A stretch of 64,000 nucleotides of DNA from Cylindrotheca closterium (taxonomy: Eukaryota; Bacillariophyta; Bacillariophyceae; Bacillariales; Bacillariaceae), in contig CAKOGP040001446.1 in NCBI GenBank assembly GCA_933822405.4, forward strand, positions 106,120 through 170,119. The letters are read 5' to 3'. Positions within the stretch are counted from its first letter, which is position 1. The number at the start of each line of letters is the position of its first letter. The notes beneath the pieces were generated by a model. The model saw nothing but the letters and a program-made list of their open reading frames with translations, did not search any database and had not been told where the DNA came from. This document shows, in pieces, positions 28,904 to 39,151 of the stretch. Made by a program: the position numbers and the translations under genes.

Positions 28904-31192
28904 TCATCTTATTATAGTTCTATCTGTAGCACCTCCAGTTCTTCTCGAAAATCCAATACCCGAGAGGTGCAAACCTTGCATGTTCGACAGTCGCAACCGC
29001 ATGGATTTGTCATACTGCACCGTCCACCAAACTCCGCCTTTGTAATCGTCCATTGCCGTCGTCTGTGCAATATTGTTCAAACTCTCCAAGTCCATTACTT
29101 GAATGGCAAATTTATCGCTCTTGGTCTTGGCCACAAAGTACAAGGAGACCTGAACTGGATCAGCACCCCCTTCTACCTCTCCATCAGTATCGGCTACCTC
29201 GACGTGAATCAAAATGCTATTCAAATCTGGCTGTTCTCCACCAATACCATCCACTCCAACTCGACCAAGAGATCTTTTCCCAGGCATGCACTCGGGCAAA
29301 TAGGCTTTGGTATCATGTGCATCGTGGTCGATAACAAACTCGCGAGAAGGTTCGATCCAACCAGGGTATCCATGTTGGAGGACCGTCGCATTGCGAATGT
29401 AGCTTGGCAATTTCAAGACATCTGACGATGCCTCGTCAGTAGCATTCATGCCGTTCTGATTGTGGTTGCACCCCAGCAACAAATATCCATCCCTGCCATA
29501 CTTGTAGATTCCATCTCCACCACTCGTACGATCGACTCTTACAATGGATGCAGGATAGGATGGCTCTGGAAAGGGAGCATATTTGGAAAAGGACTCGGAT
29601 TCTTGTCGTAGTCGTTGACTTTCAATATCACTATTGGTGGTGGATAGATAGGTTGCTGCAAGAACGACTCGTGAGACTCCTCCTCGATCCGTCGTCTTTG
29701 GAATTGGAATGTACTGAAACTTGTCGAATAGCGACAAGAGACCCATACTGCTGTTGTTGTTAGCTTGTCCTCGTAGCGGGAAGAAACCCTTGCTGTTCCT
29801 GATAAAGGTCGCATTGAGCAAGGTTGCATCTTTTCCATTCACTTGGACTTTGCTCACTTGTGCTACTGGACGATTGCTAGAAGAAAGAATCGACGTTGGG
29901 ATTCCGAAATATCCATGAAGGGTTGGTGGATTCGTCAATACAGCGTTGTAACTCCATGACCCATCCACCTTGACTTCCCGAAGCGTTGCGTTGACGGCAA
30001 TTGGACCTGTGGGTGTATCGATCGTAGCCGCAACCGAAGGGTAACTCTGCGACAAATAGGGAGCGGCAAGAAAACGTTGGTAGCCTGGCTGCAGAGGCCG
30101 AATCCCGCCCAAAACATGCGAAAGCCATGCTGTGACACCCGACGACCATGGATGACAATACGACGGCATGGTAGGTGCAACATCCCCATCCTTCATGAAC
30201 GTCTTCCAATCAGGCGACGATTGTTCCCAAAAGCATCCTTTGTCCAGTGCCATCGGAGCGGACCAACAGAGCCGAATGGATGCCAGCGCATGTTCCATGT
30301 AGCCAGCATTTCCAAGTGCTTGCAGAATCCAGTATTGATTGAATTGGGAAAAGGAACAAATTGTCACGGCATCATTGAGTACAGTATTCATCCATGATTC
30401 AATATCGCTGGAGGATGCAAAGCCACTGTTGATGGCATTGGCGGCTGCATGAACTCCCAATTTGGATGGCCATTCTGGTACCTGCACTAGCTTTGGCCCA
30501 AGACGATGATAGAGTCCAAGGTACTTTTGTGTCAGGAACGGCTGGTTCCTTGACAAAAGCAAAGACTGATAAAAGTGCTGGCACACCATTGCCACCAGTC
30601 CTGCAAACGCGAGGTGGGCTTCCCGAGGGCACTTATCGTTGCGTGCATGAAAACACCAACCGTTTCCAATTCGATCATCCCATCCCATCCACCCCATATC
30701 CAAGTCGGGTTGCAAATAGTCTTGTATCCGCGCATCCAAGATCTTGGCAATATCGGGTATGAGACGATCAAAAGTGTCTTGGTCGCCACTTGCCATGTAG
30801 TAGTGAATGGCACTCAAGGACCAATAGAGTGGATAGGCCATGATTTGTTGATCCACCACTGGATGATTCCCCGAATCCGTTTGGTTCAAAACATTTGCCA
30901 CCAACTGGTAGGGTGAAAAGGCGACGAGTGCTGCATCAATCGTCGGATGCCCATCTCCCTGAATGGCCACTCGATCGCCACGCTCAATCAAGATGGAGTT
31001 GAAGTAATCTTGGTCCATATTCAATCGAACCCCGTAGGCTCCAGTGTACCAAGCCTTTGTTAGCTCGGTATTGGATGAGGCGAAGAAACCGGTGTAATTG
31101 ACGGGCTTGACTTTGGCCACCAGTGATATACTGGATACTACTTCTATCAGTTCGTTTGGCTCCTGATTCTGTGTGTGTTTCATTCGTCGCGG

Positions 31193-31233
<41 letters not shown>

Positions 31234-31990
31234 GCTGCTGTTGTTGTTGCTGTTGCTGTTGCTGTTGCTGTAGTACGTCAACATCTTGCTCCTTACCATT
31301 CTTGGTAGATGGAAAAGTGATGTAGAGCCAAGTATAGCGCACTCCTTCATAGAAATTTGCGTTGGTCTCCAATCGATAGGTATAATTTCCATACTGTTCG
31401 AGTGGCATAGTTTTCCCTGGATAAGGGCGATTGAATTCTGAAACTGCCGCTTGCATCTGAAATGAATGGTCACCATAACCTTCATCTGATGATGACCTCT
31501 TCTGGGAATGACTAATCAACTCCAACCAGGCAGCTCGCTCGACTCCCCAATCAATACGAACTGTACAGTTTTGCTTGGCCCAGATGGATATTGTTCCCTT
31601 TGACGACAATCCTTGTTTTCCAAGATCGACGCGACATTTATCGTCAACCGCTTCCACTTGGACTTGAGCTGGCTCAAATATTCGGTAAAGCTGCAGGTCG
31701 TCGACGTTGGGTCCCCATGTCATGGCCACCAACGGGTCCGGGCTGTGATCCACCATGGGATTGCAATCTGTGCAAAAGTCGTGCAAAAAGTCAAAGGGTT
31801 CCGGGGCTTCATAGGAACTATTTGCACAATCCAATTGTGAATTGAGATCTTTATGCCGAAGACTAGATGAGGTATCGTCGCAATGCTGGAAAGGATTCCC
31901 TCGGCAGGTCCGGTTATGATGGGAATATCTTAGCGAGAAAAGGATTATTGGCAGGAAGAGAGCCAGCAGTTGTTGCCTCGTGACACTCAT
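28904..31990 (-). CDS. GH78-like (alpha-L-rhamnosidase-type) glycosidase with poly-Gln insert
   Basis: The 1028-aa protein begins with a hydrophobic signal or anchor (about 7-22). An N-terminal beta region (to about 250) is followed by a 26-residue Gln run, then an alpha/alpha six-hairpin region. The latter has GAYGVRLNMDQDYFNS, RGDRVAIQGDGHPT (the place of the rhamnosidase catalytic loop), MGWMGWDDRIGNGWC, and CHPWSSGVTAWLSHVLGGI...PGYQRFLAAP...ATIDTPTGPIAV, the C-terminal signature of GH78 enzymes. The catalytic acids cannot be fixed with certainty; in place of the usual ERDRxGWxGD the sequence is less acidic, so substrate and even activity are uncertain. A further beta-rich region follows (about 780-1028). 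The secretory signal fits a role in cell-wall or extracellular polysaccharide. Single exon. Confidence 0.75.
31193..31270 (-). repeat. CAA/CAG trinucleotide tract encoding 26 Gln
   Basis: 78 bp of TTG/CTG units on the plus strand, read as CAA and CAG codons within the glycosidase gene. The pure TTG run covers about the first 39 bp; CTG interruptions cluster near the other end. Confidence 0.95.
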
Positions 31991-32205
31991 TATTTTATGG
32001 ATTCGGTGCTTTGGATATATGAGGTAAGAGTTCAGTTACATGTTGGATGCACCAGAAGGCAATGGAAACCAGTGTACATAATATAATGATCTTCCGATAT
32101 TTCTACAAGAATTTGGTTTCGGGGAAGTCTGGAGTGGTCGAACCAGTCAAACACCGGCTCATAACCAGTTTATTTGTTGTGCTAATATTGAAATCACACT
32201 TCATT

Positions 32206-32261
32206 ATTGTTGTCATCGTCATCGTCATCGTCATCGTCATCAACATCAACATCAACATATA
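32206..32261 (+). repeat. CAT/CGT trinucleotide microsatellite
   Basis: About nine TCATCG-type units followed by CATCAA units lie 30-85 bp upstream of the start codon of the small helical protein, probably in its leader. Confidence 0.85.
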
Positions 32262-32290
32262 ACGGTACTTTACCATACTGTAGTTTCATC

Positions 32291-32584
32291 ATGAGCCTGG
32301 AAGAAAAGGTTGCCAAGCTTCAAGCTGCCACTGATGAAGCAAAAGCTCAAATTCCTGTCGCCAAACAAGCGCTGGATATGGCGCAGAAACAATTGGCGGA
32401 CGCCAAGGCAAAATACCAGAGTCTCTCACCCGAAAAGCAAGCAACCTTGCAAGTCAATGATACAGAACTACCAGAACTGATTGAAACGGAATTACGGGCT
32501 CAAAATGTCTATGATACAGTCCTTTCAAAACATGCAACGAATGAGCGGTACCTCGCAGCCTTCAAACAGAAGCTGGGTCAATAG
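32291..32584 (+). CDS. Small helical (coiled-coil) protein, 97 aa
   Basis: The ATG at 32291 opens a charged, Ala/Lys/Gln-rich 97-aa protein: MSLEEKVAKLQAATDEAKAQ, then QKQLADAKAKYQSL, then a break at SPEKQ and a second helix with ELPELIETELRAQNVYDTVL. It has no signal peptide or Cys. The two-helix pattern with a turn at SPEKQATLQVND resembles a small helical hairpin, possibly part of a larger complex. I do not recognise the family. The in-frame extension upstream is only microsatellite (poly-Ser) and is unlikely to be translated. Confidence 0.6.
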   Translation: MSLEEKVAKLQAATDEAKAQIPVAKQALDMAQKQLADAKAKYQSLSPEKQATLQVNDTELPELIETELRAQNVYDTVLSKHATNERYLAAFKQKLGQ

Positions 32585-33609
32585 ACTGAAAGAAATGGAA
32601 GATGATTGCTATGGACGGACATGGTGGAAAATTCATATCAAGAGCCTGAAGACGCAAGAGGTGTTCCATGAAAGCAGCATAGAGCTTCTATCGCTGAGCC
32701 AAAAGAGAGAATCCTTCGAACATCAAGGCGGTGGCTTCAATTCGCACTTTGCCCAGTTTTTTACCCTTTGCGGACACCAAGTTGGTGGGAATGAATGATG
32801 AACAAAGGAATGCCATGGAGCGCATCAATTCTTGTGCTCGGAAACCATATACCAATCAACATTTTAGATAGGAATGATATCGTTCTATGGCACCTCCATA
32901 AGAAATTCCTAGACCAGTACAGGCAAAACGAAGGAGAGCTCCTGTCTCGTTTGTCCTTCAACATTTCAAATCTACCAAACGGTCCCTACTCCTTGTAGTA
33001 CCGTATTGGTTGATGAAAGCGTCCCCCCCCCACTGTTTTGTGTTATTTTAGTCCTACTGAAACACGACACCCGACTCTAACCATTTCGCTGGACTGACCG
33101 TGGTGTTGTCTCCTCCTCCTAACAAGACGACCGGCGGCAGCTGCTTCTTCTTTTGATACATGATGAGGACTCCTATTGGTTCCTTTTCATTTTCCTCTGG
33201 CGCAATTACATCTATCTTGTCTACCACGCGGCTGGGTAAGAGGGGTTGAAAGGTAGCCCAAATCTCAAATCTTGTGCATCCAGTGATGAGGGGATCGCTC
33301 TTATTTTCTCTGCCCCCTAAAATTATTATCCCCCGCCGGCGAGCCAGAATTTGAATTTTCCCGCCTATTCGACCCGTTCGACCTCCTAACAGAATTCGAC
33401 CTCCCATCATCATCATTATTACAATCACATCCATTCTCTCCTTGTGATAAAGCATACATACTGTAACTTCTTGGAAACAACAAAGGCCACAATTCCTTTC
33501 CACAAGAAATAAAAATTTGTTGGAATAGATCATACATAAAGATACTAGGGGGAAGTGCTTAGGGAAAGCACAGGGATAAGATTCATTCTTACCCTGAATC
33601 GAACAAACC
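32585..33609. other. Intergenic, nothing convincing
   Basis: Contains the 3' end of the small helical gene and the promoter of the large repeat-protein gene. A C8 run lies near 33026. A minus-strand open stretch (33626-33054) overlaps the next gene's start and has no family features. Confidence 0.4.
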
Positions 33610-36600
33610 ATGTCGCAATCCAACATGATGAAGCTTTACCTTCTACTTTCTCTTGCGCCACTCATTGTTCATGGATTTGCGCCGCCACAATCGCAATCCA
33701 TCATCAGAACTAGGGCATCAATTCCAAGGAAGAATCAAATACAAGTACTGCGACGACCTCGACAAGGAAACTCTATTCCATCATCTTCAATACTTCAGGC
33801 TGCGGCTGACGATCCATCATCCGTACCACCTCCACCAAAGGCTGCGCCTCCCAATACTTCCAGTGGTGGCACTACCGCTGGTCCTACAAATGTTGATGTG
33901 CTTCAGCAAGCTGAACAGGCAAGGGAACAAATCCAAGTGCAACTAAAAGAGGCGGAAAATCGACGCATCCAATTGGAAAAGGAAATTCAAAGCAATGCCG
34001 CAACCGGAAAACAAAACTTGGAATCCAATCTGAGACAAAGCGAGAAGGAAATTCAAGAGCTCCAACAACTTCAGAAATTAGCAAAAGATAAGTTCAACAT
34101 TGGAAACATTCAATTTCCTACTCTCGAGACGCTTGCCGAATCCGTAAAACAAGTTCCCACACGAACATGGCTGGGAACCGCAGTAGGAGCTTCCGTTGGA
34201 GGGCTGGCTCTGGGTCGAATCAACCTACAAAAGAGGAGAAAACTAAAGGAGGAACAGGAATATGAACAGCGCTTGGCAGAGGCAGAAACTGCTCGAAATC
34301 AAAAGATTGCGCAAGCCAATTCCAATCGTGACCGCTTTCTAGCTGCCGGAAGCACTCTTGTAGTTGGGACTGCAGTGACGGCATTGGCTCAATTCTCTCA
34401 AAAGGACTCTGTTCCTGCAAACAACAACAAGAGGGTGGAACAATCGACAGTGAACAACAACGACAAAAGACCAGATGCATCATCCGCATTGCCTTCCAAT
34501 GGTCCTTCTCCCGACTTGCCCTATTTGGAACAACGAATCCAAAAGGCAGAAGATCAAGTGAAGAATAGCCAACAAGCCTTACGGAATGATGCCAATAGAC
34601 GAAAGGAGCTTCAGCTACAAATGGCGCAAGAGGAGAGCTTCAAAAGGGATCTGACGCAACAATTGGAACAAACCGAACAGTCCATTCGTCAGGCCAATTT
34701 GGCCAAGGAACGCTTTGAGATGGAGAGCCAGCTCAATGCCCGCAAGGCGGCAGCTGATATCAGTGCGATTCAGAGTCCGCAGAGTAGTCCCAGCGAAAAG
34801 GTGGCCGCCCAAGAGCAAGCCAAGAAGGAAGTGCAAATGGCAGAGGCTCAAAGACTCGCTGCGTTTGCCGAAACTCAACGGATTGGCGAAATGGAACGAA
34901 AGCTAGACGAAGAAGTCAAGGCGCGAATGGAACTACTGCAAAAGTTACAATCGACCGAAGCTTCGTTGAAGCAAGCCAATGATAGAGCACAGCTAGCTGC
35001 ATTGGAAGCGCAAATGGCGAAAGAGACCAAGGAACAAGCGTTGGCAGAGTCAAAGGCCACAACAGAGAAGGCTTTGGCAGAGAAACAAATGCTCGAGCAG
35101 CAAGCTGCAGCTGAAAAGCAAAAGGCCCAGCTAGCTGCTTTGGAAACCCAAAAGATAATCGAAAGCAATGAAAGGGCAATGGCAGAAGTCTTGGCCGCCG
35201 AACAAATGGCGGCTGAAGCAAAGGCGGAGGTTGAAGAGAAGGCTAGGATTGCGATGCACCAATTGCAGCAAGCGAAATCAAAACAACCAGGTGCCAACAC
35301 CTTCATGTCTTCCATTAAAGATTCTTCTTTGAATTCCATACCTGAATTTGTAGACACCAAGGGTCTATCCAACATGTTGCAACAGGGTGCTGACGCTTTC
35401 CAAGCAAAGCGAGATGAGACGAGCCTTGTCACCAGAGCTGCTGTCGATGAGCTATTGGCAATTACAAAGGCCAACACAAATGTCAACTTCAATGCCTTTC
35501 GATCAAGCCCGATTGGAAAGTCTCTTGCAACTTCATTTGGAGACGAAAACGTGCCAACTGTTGTAGCAGCCATCCTTGGCTCTGGAGTGGCAGCCACTGG
35601 TTTGATCGCCTCTGGCATTCAGAATTCAAAGAAGAACGGACCGAATGCTGCAGCGCAAACCGAAGAATCGAATGCTTTGCAACCATACAACCCAACATCT
35701 CCGCCAGCGACATCTGGACAGAATTCCTTTTTCACTTCAAAGGAACCAAGAACTGATGTGACAGGGCGGACGTCTTTCTTGAACAAGAAAGATGCGGCCC
35801 CAAACCAACCTTCTTTTTTTACTTCGAAGGAGCCAAGAACCGACATGACCAAATCAAAGCAAACCAATTTCTTCACCAACAAGGATTCATACAAGAAAAC
35901 GCCACCGGGGTTTCTCTCGGCTCTTGGCGGAATGTCGTCAAAAGGGAAAGGACCGCAAATGGCATCAGCCGGCAAAGACAATTTGAAAGACGGAAAATCC
36001 TCGAAAAGTTTCACTGCTGCGTCGCCTAGAGGAACCCCGAATTTTGGTTCAGCCACTGCTGGTGTTGTACCCATCTCCACGACGACAAGCGCACCCAGCG
36101 CTCCCAATTTCGGGGCACGAAACGGGCTTTCAGCCCCGAGCTTTGGATCACCAAAGGGCGTTAGTTCCATGCCACCAGGAGGATTCAAAGGATCCAGTAG
36201 CGGGTTCGCGAATGGACAGAAAGCCTCTAGTTTTGCATCCAACAGCCCAAGTTTTACAGCACCTAAGACTTCTACAAGTTTTGGAGGATCGAATGGTTCC
36301 ACCGCTCCGAATGGACCTGCTTCTCCGGAGCCTGGGCTTTCGAGCAAGCGAGGTATGGCGAAAGGACCAAGCTCAAATTTCGGAGCGCCCAAAGGATCAA
36401 CAGCGTCGGCTGCTTCACCAGCAACAATGGAGTCAAAGGGCCAGGACAATGTTGCTGGATTTGGGGATAGGAATGGAGTTTCAGTGGGAACATTGAATAG
36501 TTCGCCAAAGGGCTTGCGAGCTGCATCTTCGCCTTCGAGCGATTCGGTCGGGGCGTCAAAGGGATTCAGTCCGTATGGAAGCAAGGGAGCATCACAAGCT

Positions 36601-38829
36601 AATGCCAGCTCGACAAAAGGATCGACCCAATCATCCTTCAACCCTTCAAATTCACCATTTGGAAACAGCAACACCGCCTCATCCGCTGGTGTTGGTTCTT
36701 CAAGCACCAAAGTCCTATCATCATCAAAAGGTTTCAGCCCAAGTAGCTCTTCCTCTGGCACAACGCAATCCAATCAATCATTCAACCCTTCGAATTCACC
36801 ATTTGGTAAAAGCAACGTCGCGTCATCTGTTGGTGATGGTTCGTCGCGCATCACGGACCCGTCTTCCGCGAAGGGATCCAGCACACCAGGTACCCCTTCC
36901 TTTGGTGCAGCACAGGCCAATCAATCACACAGCCCTTCAAATTCGCCATTCGGTAACCACAGCAAAGTTGCATCTTCTGCTGGTGTTACTTCGAGCACCA
37001 CGGCCCCACCGTTAGCGAATGGTTTCAGCACAAGAAAAACTTCCTCTGGGACAGCTCAATCTAACAACCCTTCGAATTCTCCATTTAGAAACAGCAACGG
37101 GGTATCAAAACCAAGTGAAAGCTCGACCATGGAATCAAACAAATCATCATTCAATCCTTCAAATTCTCCATTTGGTAACAGCAACGTGGCATCATCTGGC
37201 GGTATCGGTTCTTCGAGCACCACGGTCGCGCCCTTTGCGAATGATTTCAGCACAAACAACCCTTCCTCTGGGACAGCTCAATCTATTCAATCAAACAACG
37301 CTTCGAATTCGCCATTTAGAAGCAGCAAAGGGGTCTCAAAACCGAGTGAAAGGTCGAACATGGAATCAAACAAATCATCATTTAACCCTTCAAATTCGCC
37401 ATTCGGTAACAGCAACGCCGCATCATCGTCTTCGAGCACAGCAACGCCGCTCTCCCCTATGGGTGGTTACAGCCCAAGCAACCCTTCCTCTGGTGCAGCG
37501 GAGTCCAACTCATTCAATCATTCAGCTCCGCCATTTGGAAATAGCAACGGTGCCACAGCCACAACATCCAACGGTGGTTCGTCGAAGCGAGCAGAACGTG
37601 CCCCGAAAGGGTATGGTGTAGCATCAGCCTCCAAGGGGTACGATCCAAACAAACCCTCAGCCGGAACACCACAGTCAAGTCAATCGTCATTGAACCCTTC
37701 AAATTCGCCATTTGGGAACAATATTGGTGCGCCAACAACCGGTGGTGCTATCTCTGGCAAAGGTGGCCCCGGACTTTCAGCAGGATACAATCCAAGCAAT
37801 CCATCCTTTGATTCAGCACAATCTACTAGAGTACCCCAAGGATCTTCAATTCCGCCTACAGGGGTGCCAAACCAGGGTATGAATCAAAGGGCAACTAATG
37901 CGGTTGCTGGTAGATGGGAGCCAAGTCCATCTAGCGGCCCAAATCTGGCTTCTATCGCCCAGGCATCTTCGCCAAATCCCGACTCTAGATTGAGTGATAC
38001 CTCTGGCGATGAGCAGGAATGGCGCGAGTCCAAGCCAAATCAGGGCGATTGGTGGAACGTTGAAAAACGCGACTACTTCACGACCTTGGGCCGTCGCGAG
38101 ACGAAGTCTTTCCAAGGGAGAAATCTTTACCCGAATACTTCGAATACAGGGGCATCATCATACTCCCCATTCGGAAACTCCAACCAGCAGAGTCGGACAC
38201 AGTCGTCTATACAACCTTACTCACCTCCCCCTAACCAAGGTACAAGCATGGACACCAATCAAGAGGAGCAATTATGGAGACAAACTGCGTCACCTGGTAG
38301 CCAATGGTTTGAAACAGAGCGAATAGACCACTACACGGATCGAGGAGTCCGAGTCACGAGATCCTTCACTCCAAACGGAGTGACTACTTCGCCGTTATCC
38401 AGCTATTCGCCATTTGGTCAACAGAACTCTCAGACAACGGCACCGATTGCGCCAGCCTCTGGCACTAGCAGCGGTATTACTCCCCAAGACAGGAATTCAA
38501 ACAACAGCTACAATTCATATCAGGAGAGGAGAAGAAACCCGACTTTGGACGCAAGTCAATCGGAACAACAATGGCGCGAGTCGTCAGCAACTCCAGGGGG
38601 ACAATGGGTAAGTCATTCTTCTGCATTGTTTGTTGCGTTGTAACAACAGCGGTGCTGTTTGATGCACATGTTCTGATTTGTTTCCTTAATTTCCACGAAA
38701 CAGTTTGAACAGGAAAAATTAGATTTTTACACGAGTCGGGGAACCAGAGCGACTCGGTCATTCAACGGTGGTGGGACCAGGGAAGATGTGAATCCAAACA
38801 ATAACGCCAATGGGAATTCATGGCAGTAG
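33610..38829 (+). CDS. Giant repeat protein with plastid-type leader (1707 aa), coiled coils and triplicated C-terminal module
   Basis: Exons are 33610-38607 and 38704-38829 (96-bp GTAAGT...CAG intron). The start gives a signal peptide (about 6-22) and VHGFAPP, the Phe-Ala-Pro motif used by diatoms to cross into the plastid. Glu/Gln/Lys-rich coiled coils (about 95-155 and 300-560) alternate with three Gly/Ala/Val hydrophobic helices (about 187-205, 246-262 and 652-670). Next come two copies of FFTSKEPRTD (about 708 and 738), a long Ser/Gly/Asn region, and about nine copies of NPSNSPFGNSN spaced 30-60 residues apart (about 1010-1400). Near the end a module of about 36 residues occurs three times (about 1467, 1552 and 1650): E-Q-x-W-R-[EQ], then G-x-[QW]-W, then [VF]-E-x-x-x-x-D, Y-[FT], G-x-R-x-T-[KR]-S-F. 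The intron splits the third copy. I know no named family; a structural or scaffold role in the plastid is inferred. Confidence 0.75.
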
Positions 38830-39151
38830 TAATATTTTAATATGTAGTGTATACAAGAAAATCAGTATATAGTGTACGCAAGTAAATCAGTGAAGTTTAT
38901 TTTCCATTTCTTCGGTAGGTACTGTGATATGGGCAGTAGAATGGCGGTCACGATCAAAGTCTACGAACGTTGTATGGTGCATGGTACCTGGCAGTGTTCG
39001 TCGACTGGTTCGACTGAAAGAGGGTAAATCAAGAACGCAAACACATCTAAGTGTCATTCTTCTTCACTCAACTTGCTGAAGCGAACGAACACAGCAGCGC
39101 TAGTACAAAAAGCATGTTTACATAGTCCCAAGGCTGAATGAATGAGTGAGC

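Noticed and set aside
31123..31308. Plus-strand poly-Val frame
   Set aside because: It is the antisense reading of the CAA/CAG tract in the glycosidase.
33054..33626. 190-codon minus-strand frame before the giant repeat protein
   Set aside because: It overlaps the promoter and start of the plus-strand gene, has odd composition (Met and Ile runs) and no similarity.
35619..36773. 384-codon minus-strand frame in the giant repeat protein
   Set aside because: It is antisense to Ser/Gly-rich coding sequence, which rarely contains stops on the other strand; the plus strand has the leader, start and spliced end.
36044..38611. Overlapping plus-strand frames within the repeat region
   Set aside because: They are out-of-frame readings of the repeats; they begin and end without reference to splice sites.
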